In this document: piece after piece, positions 41,922 through 51,086 of the stretch
How the letters are laid out: each line of letters opens with the position of its first letter
Numbering within the stretch: position 1 is the stretch's first letter
From: Nocardioides daedukensis
Lineage (GTDB): Bacteria; Actinomycetota; Actinomycetes; Propionibacteriales; Nocardioidaceae
Direction: 5' to 3'
DNA length: 64,000 bases
NCBI RefSeq assembly: GCF_013408415.1
Contig: NZ_JACCAA010000001.1
Coordinates: 1,488,001 to 1,552,000 of the forward strand
Translations under genes and position numbers: made by a program
Notes under the pieces: model-generated
What the model saw: the letters and a program-made list of their open reading frames with translations, nothing else
Told to the model about the DNA's origin: nothing
Databases searched by the model: none

Positions 41922-43988
41922 ATGACCAGCAGCGTCTACATCGCTTCGGCCGAGGGATTCACCGGCAAGTCGACCGTCGCCCTGGGGGTGCTGGAGCAGC
42001 TCTCCCGCGCCGTCGAGCGCGTCGGTGTCTTCCGCCCGATCATCCGCGCGGGTGCCAGTGGCGACGGCGAGAAGCGTGACTACGTGCTCGACCTGCTCAC
42101 CGCGCACGATGCCGTGGAGCTCTCCTACGAGGAGTGCGCAGGCGTGTCCTACGAGGAGGTGCACGCGGACCCCGAGGCGGCGATGGACCGGATCGTGGAA
42201 CGGTTCCACCAGGTCGCCGACCGGTGTGACGCGGTGCTGGTGATCGGCAGCGACTACACCGACGTCGCCACCCCCACCGAGTTCTCCTACAACGCCCGTG
42301 TCGCGGCCAACATCGGCGCCCCGGTGCTGCTCGTGGTCAACGGCTTCGGTCGCACCGCTGCCGAGTTGGCCACGATCACCTCAGTGATGACCTCCGACCT
42401 GCGCGCCCACCACGCGAAACTCTTCTCGGTAATCGCCAACCGCGTCGACGATCCCGACGTGCTCGCCGGGATCTCCGAGCTCGGCGGCGTCCCGGCGTTC
42501 GGCATCCCCGAGGAGCCGCTGCTCAACGCGCCGTCGGTCGGCGAGCTGATGGCTGCCTGCGGCGGCACCCTGGTCTCCGGTTCCGAGGAGCTGCTCTCGC
42601 ACGAGGTGCCGGCGTTGATGGTCGCGGCGATGACTCTGCCGCACGTGCTCGGCCGGCTCACCGAGGGGATGGCCGTGATCACCCCCGGTGACCGTAGCGA
42701 GATCGTGATCGGCGTGCTCGCCGCCCACCAGTCGGCGAGCTTCCCGCAGGTCTCCGCGATCTTCCTCAACGGCGGCATCCCGCTGCCCGGCGAGGTCCGC
42801 AGCCTGGTCGACGGTCTCGGCACCACCACGCCGATCATCTCCACCGAACTCGGCACCCACGCCGCCTCGACGGCGTTGACCAACCGCCGCGGCCGGCTGA
42901 CCAAGGACTCCGCGCGCAAGATCACCACCGCGCTGCGCCTCTTCGGCGAGTACGTCGACGGCCCCGGGCTGGTGGACCGCCTCGAGGTGGCCCGCACCGA
43001 CGCGGTCACGCCGCTGATGTTCGAGCACCAGCTGATCGATGACGCGGTCGCCGCGGGTCGCCACATCGTGCTGCCCGAGGGTGAGGAGGCGCGGATCCTC
43101 AAGGCTGCCGACATCCTGCTCCGGCGCGGGGTCGCGCGCCTGACCCTGCTCGGCGACCCGGTGACGATCAACGCCAAGGCCGCCCAGCTTGGCGTGGACG
43201 TCAGCGGGGCGACGCTGCTCTCCCCGCGCGACGAGGAGCTCGTCGAGAAGTTCGCTGCCGAATATCACCAGCGGCGCAAGCACAAGGGCATCGACCTCGA
43301 GGAGGCCCGCGAGCGGGTCCAGGACGTGTCCTACTTCGGCACGATGATGGTCGAGCTCGGTCTGGCCGACGGGATGGTCTCCGGCGCGATCCACACCACC
43401 GCGCACACCATCCGTCCTGCGCTCGAGGTGGTGAAGACGGTAGAGGGCGTCTCCGTGGTCAGCTCGGTCTTCTTCATGTGCCTGGCCAACCAGGTGCTGG
43501 TCTACGGCGACTGCGCGGTGAACCCGGATCCGACCTCGGACCAGCTCGCCGACATCGCCATCTCCTCGGCCGCTACGGCCGCAGCGTTCGGGATCGACCC
43601 GCGGATCGCGATGCTCTCCTATTCCACCGGGTCCTCGGGTTCGGGCACCGACGTGGAGAAGGTGACCGCGGCGACCGCCCGGGTCCGCGAGCTGGCACCG
43701 GAGCTCCTGGTCGAGGGTCCGATCCAGTACGACGCCGCGATCGACGACGCAGTCGCAGCCACCAAGCTGCCGGACTCGCCGGTCGCGGGTGACGCGACGG
43801 TCTTCATCTTCCCCGACCTGAACACCGGCAACAACACCTACAAGGCCGTCCAGCGCTCCGCGAACGCGGTCGCGATCGGGCCGGTCCTGCAGGGCCTGCG
43901 CAAGCCGGTCAACGACCTCTCCCGCGGCGCGACAGTGCGCGACATCGTGAACACGGTGGCGATCACCGTCCTGCAGGCGGCCCGATGA
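41922..43988 (+). CDS. pta: Phosphate acetyltransferase, long form
   Basis: A 688-residue phosphotransacetylase converting acetyl-CoA and phosphate to acetyl phosphate and CoA. The N-terminal region has a BioD-like P-loop fold (ASAEGFTGKSTVALGVLEQL) and a central DRTGG-type domain. The C-terminal 330 residues are the catalytic PTA_PTB domain: HIVLPEGEEARILKAADILL, DGMVSGAIHTTAHTIRPALE, and MLSYSTGSSGSGTDVEKVTA with the catalytic Ser/Arg region. Start ATG 41922 by promoter spacing and family fit. ackA follows with an ATGA overlap, giving the usual acetate overflow/assimilation pair. Confidence 0.96.
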   Translation: MTSSVYIASAEGFTGKSTVALGVLEQLSRAVERVGVFRPIIRAGASGDGEKRDYVLDLLTAHDAVELSYEECAGVSYEEVHADPEAAMDRIVERFHQVADRCDAVLVIGSDYTDVATPTEFSYNARVAANIGAPVLLVVNGFGRTAAELATITSVMTSDLRAHHAKLFSVIANRVDDPDVLAGISELGGVPAFGIPEEPLLNAPSVGELMAACGGTLVSGSEELLSHEVPALMVAAMTLPHVLGRLTEGMAVITPGDRSEIVIGVLAAHQSASFPQVSAIFLNGGIPLPGEVRSLVDGLGTTTPIISTELGTHAASTALTNRRGRLTKDSARKITTALRLFGEYVDGPGLVDRLEVARTDAVTPLMFEHQLIDDAVAAGRHIVLPEGEEARILKAADILLRRGVARLTLLGDPVTINAKAAQLGVDVSGATLLSPRDEELVEKFAAEYHQRRKHKGIDLEEARERVQDVSYFGTMMVELGLADGMVSGAIHTTAHTIRPALEVVKTVEGVSVVSSVFFMCLANQVLVYGDCAVNPDPTSDQLADIAISSAATAAAFGIDPRIAMLSYSTGSSGSGTDVEKVTAATARVRELAPELLVEGPIQYDAAIDDAVAATKLPDSPVAGDATVFIFPDLNTGNNTYKAVQRSANAVAIGPVLQGLRKPVNDLSRGATVRDIVNTVAITVLQAAR

Positions 43989-45178
43989 GCACGCCGCACG
44001 TGCTGGTCGTCAACGCCGGCTCGTCGTCGTTGAAGTACAGCCTCGTCGACGCCACCACTGGTGAGAGTCCCGGCAGCGGCCTGGTCGAGCGGATCGGCGA
44101 GTCCTCGAGCACGGTGGTCCACCAGGGTCCCGAGGGTGAGAGCCGGATCGACGGTGCGGTGGCCGACCACGAGGAGGCATTCCGCCTCGCGCTGCACGCG
44201 TTCGAGGAGCACGGTCCCTCCCTGTCCGACTTCGACGTGGTCGCCGTCGGGCACCGCGCCGTCCACGGCGGCGAGCTGTTCTCCGCGCCGGTGCTGGTCA
44301 CCGACGAGGTCACCGATGCGATCCGCGACCTGATCCCGCTGGCCCCGCTGCACAACCCCGCCAACCTGGAGGGGATCGCGGGCGCCCGCACGCTCTTCCC
44401 GGACCTGCCGCACGTCGCCGTCTTCGACACCGCGTTCCACCAGACCCTCGAACCGCACGCCTGGTCCTATGCCGTGCCCCGCTCCTGGGCCACCGAGCAC
44501 GGGATCCGCCGCTACGGCTTCCACGGGACCTCGTTCTCCTTCGTCTCCCGGGCGAGCGCCGAGCTGTTGGGCACCCCGCTCGAGGAGACGAACCTGATCG
44601 TCGCCCACCTCGGCAACGGCGCCTCGGTCGCCGCCATCCACGGCGGGCGCTCGGTGGAGACGTCGATGGGCCTGACCCCGCTCGAGGGGCTGGTGATGGG
44701 GACCCGCTCGGGAGACGTCGATCCCGCGCTCCATGCCCACCTGCACCGCGAGCTCGGCTGGTCCCTGGACGAGATCGACCGCGAGTTGAACCGCGAGTCC
44801 GGCCTCAAGGGACTCGCAGGCGAGAACGACTTCCGCGAGGTGCTCCGACTCCGCGAGGAGGGCGACGAGGGGGCGGGCCTGGCCTTCGACGTCTATGTGC
44901 ACCGGCTGCGCAAGTATGTCGGCGCCTACTACGCGGTCCTCGGCCGCGTGGACGCGATCGTCTTCACCGGCGGCGTCGGCGAGAACGCAGCTCTGGTCCG
45001 CAGCGCCGCCCTGTCCGGGCTGGAGCCGCTCGGGATCCAGGTCGACGCCGAGCTCAACGACGTACGCTCCGAGACGGCTCGCCTGGTCTCCTCCGAGCGT
45101 TCCCGAGTGGCGGTGGCCGTGGTGCCGACCGACGAGGAGTGGGAGATCGCGCGCCAGGCCGTCGACCTGATCGGCTGA
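43985..45178 (+). CDS. ackA: Acetate kinase
   Basis: A 397-residue acetate kinase interconverting acetyl phosphate + ADP and acetate + ATP. The start VLVVNAGSSSLKYSL is signature 1 with the catalytic Asn; VAVFDTAFHQTLEPHAWSYA and RRYGFHGTSFSFVS are signature 2. GNGASVAAIHGGRSVETSMG and FTGGVGENAALVRSAALSGL complete the ASKHA fold. Full length, no abnormalities. The ATG overlaps the pta stop by 4 nt, so the two proteins are made together. Confidence 0.97.
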   Translation: MSTPHVLVVNAGSSSLKYSLVDATTGESPGSGLVERIGESSSTVVHQGPEGESRIDGAVADHEEAFRLALHAFEEHGPSLSDFDVVAVGHRAVHGGELFSAPVLVTDEVTDAIRDLIPLAPLHNPANLEGIAGARTLFPDLPHVAVFDTAFHQTLEPHAWSYAVPRSWATEHGIRRYGFHGTSFSFVSRASAELLGTPLEETNLIVAHLGNGASVAAIHGGRSVETSMGLTPLEGLVMGTRSGDVDPALHAHLHRELGWSLDEIDRELNRESGLKGLAGENDFREVLRLREEGDEGAGLAFDVYVHRLRKYVGAYYAVLGRVDAIVFTGGVGENAALVRSAALSGLEPLGIQVDAELNDVRSETARLVSSERSRVAVAVVPTDEEWEIARQAVDLIG

Positions 45179-45184
45179 CGTCGC

Positions 45185-45202
45185 CGGGTGTCGATCGACC
45201 CG
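45185..45202. terminator. Hairpin between convergent ackA and a minus-strand gene
   Basis: CGGGT and ACCCG form a 5-bp stem around GTCGATCG, which is itself partly palindromic. It lies 7 nt after the ackA stop and 17 nt before the end of the opposing gene. There is no T run, so it may only protect RNA ends. Confidence 0.35.
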
Positions 45203-45218
45203 TGGTGAACCGCAGGAC

Positions 45219-45854
45219 TCAGGGCGAGATGCGCAGTGAGTCGCGGACGTCGCCCAGCTTGTCGTCCCACTCCCCCTCGGCGGCGAAGAACCGCACCGTG
45301 GTGGTGGTGCCGTCCTGCAGGTCGATGTAGAGGCTCATCTCCTCCACGTCGCGCTTCTGACCGGCATAGGTGACGCTGCGGGTGAAGTGCACGAAGGCCG
45401 CCCGGTAGGCGCCCGGCACCTTGGCACTGCCTTCGTCGATCAGCGCGAAGTCGGTGCTGTCGCGTGCCTCCTCCAGGCCGAGGTCGCGGACCTCCTCGAA
45501 GCCGGCGGACTTGCCGGGTACGCCGGCATAGAACGACACGTAGGCAGGGACCGCGGTGCCGTCCTCGGGCTCGCCGATCGCCCAGTCCCAGGTGGTGCCG
45601 GACAGGGCGAGCCCCTCGGGGTCATAGATGTGCCAGCCCGGGTCGCTCTCCATCACCAGGCGGTGGCCGACCACCCACGACTTCTGGTCCCGCTCGATCA
45701 CCTCGAACGGGTCCTCCACCGACGACTGCAGGGCTCGGGGAACGGGCGTCGTCGCCGGTTCCTCGTCGTCGGCGAACACCACTCGTCCCAGCACCGCAGC
45801 GATCAGGGCGAGCAGGACGATGGCGGAGCCGACGAGCAGGCGCCGGCGGCTCAC
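45219..45854 (-). CDS. Membrane-anchored or secreted hypothetical protein
   Basis: A 211-residue protein. Residues 1-28 (MSRRRLLVGSAIVLLALIAA and on) form a positively charged start and hydrophobic helix without a lipobox Cys, so a signal anchor or Sec signal. The outer part contains WHIYDPEGLALSGTTWDWAI and VTYAGQKRDVEEMSLYIDLQ and ends in a DKLGDVRDSLRISP tail, the style of LpqN/PsbP-like extracytoplasmic domains; this similarity is tentative. The start overlaps the stop of the upstream PH-like membrane protein (ATGA). Confidence 0.75.
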   Translation of the reverse strand: MSRRRLLVGSAIVLLALIAAVLGRVVFADDEEPATTPVPRALQSSVEDPFEVIERDQKSWVVGHRLVMESDPGWHIYDPEGLALSGTTWDWAIGEPEDGTAVPAYVSFYAGVPGKSAGFEEVRDLGLEEARDSTDFALIDEGSAKVPGAYRAAFVHFTRSVTYAGQKRDVEEMSLYIDLQDGTTTTVRFFAAEGEWDDKLGDVRDSLRISP

Positions 45855-46366
45855 TGCTCGGCCTTCCTCGTCCGGCCAGACGCCTCGGGCCGGCCGATCA
45901 CGTCCTCGAGGAACCTGGCCAGCACCGATCCGGGCACGTCCAGGTCGGGTGGGAGTCCGAGGGCACCCCCGTCGACCAGGTCGAGGACCACGAACTCATA
46001 GGAGTCGCGGCCGCCGGTGCGCTCCAGGCGGACCCGCTCGACCGCGCTGAACGGCGTACGACGTCCGCGTGCGAGCAGCCCGTCGCGGTCCACGACCAGT
46101 CGCTCGTGCTGGAACAGGAGGCGGATCCCGAAGGCGGCGATCGCGGCGGAGAGCAGCACGGCCAGGGCGAGCCCACTCACCACCCGGGCGTCCCACTCCT
46201 CATCAGGGGTGGTGATCACCGATGCGACGGCGAGGGCGAGGAAGGCCAGGCCAACCACCGTCGAGGTGATCGACACCCAGCGGTTCGCTCCGATCCGCAC
46301 CACGCCGTCGGCAACGTAGCCGGCCATCAGTTCCTCGGCCCGCTTGCGGACCCGTTCGTGGATCAC
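45851..46366 (-). CDS. Membrane protein with PH-like (bPH2) C-terminal domain
   Basis: A 171-residue protein. About 30 cytoplasmic residues precede two helices (ITSTVVGLAFLALAVASVIT and VVSGLALAVLLSAAIAAFGI). LLFQHERLVVDRDGLLARGR, TPFSAVERVRLERTGGRDSY and VPGSVLARFLEDVIG follow, the arrangement of small actinobacterial membrane proteins with a PH-like domain. Start GTG 46366, with GGAGA 8 nt upstream, lies 16 nt after the SNF2 helicase stop. The function is unknown. Confidence 0.75.
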   Translation of the reverse strand: MIHERVRKRAEELMAGYVADGVVRIGANRWVSITSTVVGLAFLALAVASVITTPDEEWDARVVSGLALAVLLSAAIAAFGIRLLFQHERLVVDRDGLLARGRRTPFSAVERVRLERTGGRDSYEFVVLDLVDGGALGLPPDLDVPGSVLARFLEDVIGRPEASGRTRKAEQ

Positions 46367-46382
46367 TGGGCAGTCTCCTGCA

Positions 46383-48545
46383 TCAGGCCCCGGCCCTCTC
46401 CTCGAGGGCCTCGGTGAGGATCGAGACCAGGGCCTCGAGCTGGACGTCGACCGAGGAGAACTCCTCCTCGGACCCGTCGAGCGCACGGGCGGCGAGCCCG
46501 GCCTTGGAGTCGATCAGCTCGGCGATGCGGGCATCGACCGTCTGTGCCGCGATGACCCGCCAGGCTGTCACCGGCATGTCCTGACCGATCCGGTGCACCC
46601 GGTCGATCGCCTGGGTCTGTTCGGCGTCGGTCCACGACAGCTCGGCGAGCACGACGTTGCTGGCGACCTGGAGGTTCAGGCCGACACCTGCCGCGGTCAG
46701 CGAGCAGACGATGATCTGCACGTCGGGGTCGTTGACGAAGGCGTCGATGTTCTTCTGGCGTGTCGTCGAGGACTGCTCGCCTCGGACCGCGGCCCAACCG
46801 ATGCCGCGTGAGGTGAAGAGCTCCTGCGCCGCGTCCATCACGTCGACGTGCTTGGCGAAGAAGACCACCTTGCCGGCGCTGCGGGAGAGCTGCGCGGCAT
46901 AGTCGGCGGCCAGCTGCGCCTTGGCCGACCCGATCCGGCGCACCATCGAGAAGACGTTCTCGCCGGTGGAGGTGTTGGTCTCGTCGGTGAGCTCGGCCTT
47001 GGCCACTCGGCGGATGAGCTCCGCGTCGATGCCCCGGGTCTCCTCCCCGCGGTTGCGACGGGCCTCGACGGCCGCGTCGTACCGGCCGGCCAGACGCTTG
47101 GCCAGGTGCCTCTCCGCCTCGCGGATGGAGCGGCCCTCGGCGCCGTCGAGCTCGACCGGCATGTCGGCGATACGACGGGCGGGGATGTCGGAGGCGACGT
47201 CGACCTTGCGCCGACGCACGATGCCCATGTCCACCACCGCCTGGCGCGCGGCCGGATAGAACCCGTGGTCGACCGGGGTCATCCCGGTCTCCTCCAGCTT
47301 GCCCATCAGCACCGGGCCGGGCTTCTTGGCGTCGATCCAGCCGAGGAACTCCCAGATCGCAACGAAGTCCTCGATGTCGTTGATCAGCGGGGTCCCGGTG
47401 AGCGCCATCAGCAGCGGCCGCGCGACACGGTGCTGGATGTGGTCGGAAATGTCGAGGACGTGCTGGGAGCGCTGCGACTTCTTGTTCTTGATGAAGTGCG
47501 CCTCGTCGACGACCATGCCGCGGAAGCCGTGCTCGCTCATCCAGCGGGCGTGCCGGTCGAGGATCTCGTAGTTGACGATGATGATGTCGGCGAAGCCGTC
47601 CACGGTGTCGCCGTCGCCGTGCACGACGCTGACCGAACGCTCCGGCGTCCAGCGCTCTGCCTCACGTGCCCAGTTGGTCTTGACGACGTTCGGCACCACG
47701 CAGAGCAGCGGATAGGCATCGGCGGCCTGGGCCGCGAGCAGCGCCTGGGCGGTCTTGCCCAGACCGGGCTCGTCGGCGAGCAGGAAGGTGCGGTGCCCCT
47801 TGGCGACCGCGGCGAGCAGGCGCGACTGGTGGTCCATCAGGTCCTGGCCGCGATAGGAGAGCGAGGTCTTCGGCTCCGGTAGTGCCATGCACGCGGGCGC
47901 ACCGTTGGGAGCCTGCTCGAAGGAGTTCAGCAGCGGGGTGATCAGCTCCCAGCCGACCAGGCGGCGCTCGGTGAGCTTGCGCTTCTCGGCGTCGGTGAAG
48001 TCGGGGACCATGAACGGGTTCGCCAGCTGGGCGGCGCGGACGCTGGGCGGCACGACCTTGCGCTCGGCGCGCATCGTCTCGACCTCGGACAGGACGACCG
48101 GCTCGGGGTCCGGCTCAGGCTCGAGGCCACCCTCGATCTGCATCTCCTTCTTCACCCGACGGGCGGCGTCACTGATCTCGGCGTCCATGTCGAGCAGGTG
48201 GAAGAGCGAGGGCTCACGCGCGGCGGTCTGGGCGAGGATGGTGGCGATGCCGTCGAGACGCTTGAGCTGGCCCTCGCGTTGGGCGTCGCTGACCTCGGTG
48301 TCGGCCTTGACCCGGGCCCGCTCCTCGCGGGCCAGCAGGGCGCAGACCTGAAACCTGGTCCGGTGGCTGCTGGTGAGCTGGTTGCGTTGGGCACCGTGCT
48401 CGATGTCGCGCACTGCCTTGGCCAGCACCGGAATGATGCCGTCGTTGTCGCGCGGACGTCGCTGGTTGCTGCGACCGCGCTGGGCCGTCCCCCCGGACCG
48501 TCCGTTCCGGTTGCCTCCGGATCGCCGCTGACGTCCTGTGGCCAC
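46383..48545 (-). CDS. SNF2-family DNA-dependent ATPase/helicase
   Basis: A 720-residue SWI2/SNF2 protein. The first 35 residues are Arg/Gly/Ser-rich and disordered, and residues about 40-220 are a helical accessory region. The motor has Walker A DEPGLGKT (258-265), DEAHFIKN (Walker B, 347-354), LMALTGTPLINDIEDFVAIW (motif III region) and the second RecA domain with VVFFAKHVDVMDAAQELF, SLTAAGVGLNLQ and QAIDRVHRIGQ (motif VI). It resembles SMARCAL1/HepA-like annealing helicases and remodelers and may act in DNA repair or transcription recycling. Start is GTG 48545, with AGGAG about 8 nt upstream. Confidence 0.93.
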   Translation of the reverse strand: MATGRQRRSGGNRNGRSGGTAQRGRSNQRRPRDNDGIIPVLAKAVRDIEHGAQRNQLTSSHRTRFQVCALLAREERARVKADTEVSDAQREGQLKRLDGIATILAQTAAREPSLFHLLDMDAEISDAARRVKKEMQIEGGLEPEPDPEPVVLSEVETMRAERKVVPPSVRAAQLANPFMVPDFTDAEKRKLTERRLVGWELITPLLNSFEQAPNGAPACMALPEPKTSLSYRGQDLMDHQSRLLAAVAKGHRTFLLADEPGLGKTAQALLAAQAADAYPLLCVVPNVVKTNWAREAERWTPERSVSVVHGDGDTVDGFADIIIVNYEILDRHARWMSEHGFRGMVVDEAHFIKNKKSQRSQHVLDISDHIQHRVARPLLMALTGTPLINDIEDFVAIWEFLGWIDAKKPGPVLMGKLEETGMTPVDHGFYPAARQAVVDMGIVRRRKVDVASDIPARRIADMPVELDGAEGRSIREAERHLAKRLAGRYDAAVEARRNRGEETRGIDAELIRRVAKAELTDETNTSTGENVFSMVRRIGSAKAQLAADYAAQLSRSAGKVVFFAKHVDVMDAAQELFTSRGIGWAAVRGEQSSTTRQKNIDAFVNDPDVQIIVCSLTAAGVGLNLQVASNVVLAELSWTDAEQTQAIDRVHRIGQDMPVTAWRVIAAQTVDARIAELIDSKAGLAARALDGSEEEFSSVDVQLEALVSILTEALEERAGA

Positions 48546-48897
48546 TCACATCTCCTCTGTTGCCCTTGCGTGACGACTGCCTTGCCGCCCGCTCCGGAAC
48601 CGTGTCCCCACCGCGGCTGAGCCAGCACCGGCCGACAGGGCCGGGCGACGGCGTCGAGCCACGTCGTACGCCGTCTGGTTGCGCTTCATGCCGCACGGTT
48701 CCGCTGCACCGATCGTGTCCAACCGTCTCGATGAGACCGTGCAGACAGAACTGGGCGGTCCGACCGCCCTACATTGGGTCATCGGCGGCAGTCGCCGCCT
48801 GGAACACCCCGGTGCGCCACCCACTGTAGCCCGAAACCGTCCCGCACTCCCACATTCCGGACGCCTGTCCCGGATGCGTGGGTGACTCAGGAACGAC
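48546..48897. other. 352-bp intergenic region
   Basis: It lies between the start of the SNF2 gene and the end of the LppM-like gene, so it must hold the SNF2 promoter and 5' leader. Short open frames on both strands have no motif or ribosome site. I see no RNA gene, riboswitch or terminator that I can support here. Confidence 0.5.
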
Positions 48898-49710
48898 TCA
48901 GCCGCGCAGTGCCCGGTTCACGCCCATCGCCAGGCCAATCAGTGCCAGCAGCACCACCAGGGCGCCGGCACCGGTGCCAGCCAGGACCATGGCTTGGGAG
49001 TCGTCGGCCGCGCTGGCGGACTCGTCCTCGTCCGTCCCGTCCCCGTCTGTCCCACCGTCTGCCCCGCCGCCACCGTTGGGGCCGACCGCTCCGCCGCTGT
49101 CCTTCGCGATCGCGGTCATCGGCTCCTGGGTGGTCGCGGTGAGGTCGCGGGTCCAGGTCACGTTGGTGCCGTCGACCTCACCGTTGGTCTCGGTGACCTC
49201 ACCCGGGAACGTCAGCGAGACCTTCATCTCCGGTTTTCCGTAGACGGCGAAGAAGCCCTTCATCTCCGCGTCGCTCACCCCGCCCGCTCCAGCCTGGCCG
49301 GACAGGTCGAAGGATCCCTTGAAGACATAGGTGTCGTACTGGTGGGTGATGGTGAAGGCCCCGGACTCGCCGGAGTCCAGCACGCCACCCACTTCCTCGA
49401 CGGGTACGGCGTCGAAGGTGATCCTGTCCCCGATGAAGTCGCCCTCCTCATAGGGCTCGACGGTGGCACCTTCGGGGAGGTCGTCATAGGAGTCCTCCTG
49501 CATCGCCTCCCAGACCGCTCGGGGGTCGTCGCCGGACGCGCCGCTGATCGGACCCATCGTGGTGATGGCGTCCTTGTTCATCGCCGTGATCATGGTGCCC
49601 GAGACGGTGCCGTCCGAGCCGATCTTGAGCTCCATCTCGACCTTGAGGCACCCGGTGAGGAGCATGAGCAGGCCGAGGACCGCCAGCACGGAGGCGATTC
49701 GGCGCAGCAT
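48898..49710 (-). CDS. LppM-like lipoprotein with C-terminal membrane helix
   Basis: A 270-residue lipoprotein. Signal peptide MLRRIASVLAVLGLLMLLTG with Cys at residue 21 (LLTGC), then KVEMELKIGSDGTVSGTMIT, which begins the LppM domain known from mycobacterial cell-envelope proteins, with its FPGEVTETNGEVDGTNVTW core. A Gly/Asp/Glu linker and a C-terminal helix (AMVLAGTGAGALVVLLALIG) follow, ending RALRG inside. So it is fixed to the membrane at both ends. Start ATG 49710 with AAGGAAA upstream; longer in-frame sequence upstream is not coding. It is divergent from the PGPGW-type membrane protein. Confidence 0.88.
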   Translation of the reverse strand: MLRRIASVLAVLGLLMLLTGCLKVEMELKIGSDGTVSGTMITAMNKDAITTMGPISGASGDDPRAVWEAMQEDSYDDLPEGATVEPYEEGDFIGDRITFDAVPVEEVGGVLDSGESGAFTITHQYDTYVFKGSFDLSGQAGAGGVSDAEMKGFFAVYGKPEMKVSLTFPGEVTETNGEVDGTNVTWTRDLTATTQEPMTAIAKDSGGAVGPNGGGGADGGTDGDGTDEDESASAADDSQAMVLAGTGAGALVVLLALIGLAMGVNRALRG

Positions 49711-49870
49711 CGGGTTTCCTTCTTCGTCGGTGGGGTTCGTCAGGGATCTTCCCAGACCCGGCTTCACCCAACCATCGCCCGGTGGCGACCCGGGGGCGTT
49801 TGGTGGCGGCCCGAGGGGCGTCTGGAGGTTTCGGGTGTGGGTCTTGCGTTGATCTGCAAGGCTGCTCCCC

Positions 49871-50371
49871 GTGGCATGGGGAGCGCAGGCGGCGAAGCGG
49901 ATCGCACTCGAGATCATCGGCTGGACGTTGGTCCTCGCCGGGATCGCAGCCCTGGTGTTGCCCGGTCCCGGGTTGTTGATGCTGTTCGGCGGGATGGTGG
50001 TGCTCTCCCAGCAGTACGAATGGGCCGAACGGCGACTTGAGCCGATCGAGCGCCAGGCGTTGCAGACCGCTGCCGAGGGGGTCCGCACCTGGCCGCGAAT
50101 CATCGGCTCCGGTCTCGGCGCGACCTGGCTCGTGGGTCTCGGCATCTTCTGGACGATCGGTCCGGACGCGCCGTCGTGGTGGCCACTGCGGGACTCGTGG
50201 TGGCTCCTCGGCGGCCCCGCCACCGGGATCACCTTGATCGCCTCCGGCTTCCTCGCCTGGGGACTGTTGGTCTACAGCTACAAGCGGTTCCGCCCACAGA
50301 TCCTCGCCGGCGCCTCGAACGAAGAGGTCGTGGCGAACACCGGCGACGACGCCGACGAGGATTCGTTGTAG
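49871..50371 (+). CDS. TIGR02611/PGPGW-type membrane protein
   Basis: A 166-residue protein. The helix IGWTLVLAGIAALVLPGPGL carries the LPGPG motif of putative transmembrane proteins of the PGPGW/TIGR02611 family. EWAERRLEPIERQALQTAAE is an amphipathic segment, and two further helices (LGATWLVGLGIFWTIG and GPATGITLIASGFLAWGLLV) precede an acidic tail. Start is GTG 49871. The family's role is unknown. The TAG stop forms part of the -10 box for the following lipoprotein gene. Confidence 0.83.
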   Translation: MAWGAQAAKRIALEIIGWTLVLAGIAALVLPGPGLLMLFGGMVVLSQQYEWAERRLEPIERQALQTAAEGVRTWPRIIGSGLGATWLVGLGIFWTIGPDAPSWWPLRDSWWLLGGPATGITLIASGFLAWGLLVYSYKRFRPQILAGASNEEVVANTGDDADEDSL

Positions 50372-50374
50372 CGT
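50369..50374 (+). promoter_or_regulatory. TAGCGT leaderless-type -10 box
   Basis: TAGCGT, containing the upstream TAG stop, ends 7 nt before the lipoprotein ATG at 50382 with no ribosome site. Confidence 0.45.
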
Positions 50375-50381
50375 CTGGCCC

Positions 50382-51086
50382 ATGAAGAAGTCCGCGTGGA
50401 TCGTTGCCGCAGCCTTGCCGTTGCTTCTTGCCGGATGCGGCGACGAGGGCTCAGAGGACCTCGGCGCAGTGAGCGGCAAGGCGGTCACCGAGGGTCCGAC
50501 GGACCTGGCGACCGAGACGCCGAGCGCCCCCGCCCCGGCCCCCGCACCGTCGCTCTCGGCCCCGCCCTCGCCCTCGGCGCCGACGGACCCGAACGACGCG
50601 GAGAACACCGAGATCAAGCGCGTGGACCCACCGACCGACATCGACTGCCCCAAGGTCGTGGCCGCCGACGCGGCGCCCCTGAGCGGCGCAGCGACGTCCG
50701 GCACCGAGGTGCAGTTCGGCAAGGCCTACTCCTGGCCGAACCAGGTCACCGTGTCCATCTCGACCCCCAAGGCATACGACCCCACGCCGCAGGCCGCCGG
50801 CGTCGAGGGCCCCGGCCAGGTGGCGATGCGGATGACGGTCACGGTGCGCAACGACTCCTCGAAGGCCTATGCGATGAGCACCCCCTATGAGGTGGTCAAC
50901 TCGGGTGGCGTGGAGTCCTCGCAGATCTTCGACCTGGGCCAGTGCATGGAAGGCAGCCCCAGCACCTCCCTGGCCAAGGGAAAGCAGGCTTCCTACATGG
51001 TCGCGTGGGTGATCAAGGACCCGAAGTCGATCAAGCTCACCTTCGAGCCCGGCAACGACCTCGACCCGATCACGTTCACCAACTGA
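50382..51086 (+). CDS. Lipoprotein with DUF4352-like beta domain
   Basis: A 234-residue lipoprotein. Signal peptide MKKSAWIVAAALPLLLAGC, lipobox LLAGC with Cys at residue 19; an extended Ala/Pro/Ser linker (residues about 40-75) that would cross the cell wall follows. Then comes a beta-sandwich-like domain with VQFGKAYSWPNQVTVSISTP and MTVTVRNDSSKAYAMSTPYE, which resembles Telomeric-repeat-binding-factor-2-like DUF4352 domains. Function unknown. Its TGA stop overlaps the next gene's ATG by 1 nt, so the two are coupled. Confidence 0.82.
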   Translation: MKKSAWIVAAALPLLLAGCGDEGSEDLGAVSGKAVTEGPTDLATETPSAPAPAPAPSLSAPPSPSAPTDPNDAENTEIKRVDPPTDIDCPKVVAADAAPLSGAATSGTEVQFGKAYSWPNQVTVSISTPKAYDPTPQAAGVEGPGQVAMRMTVTVRNDSSKAYAMSTPYEVVNSGGVESSQIFDLGQCMEGSPSTSLAKGKQASYMVAWVIKDPKSIKLTFEPGNDLDPITFTN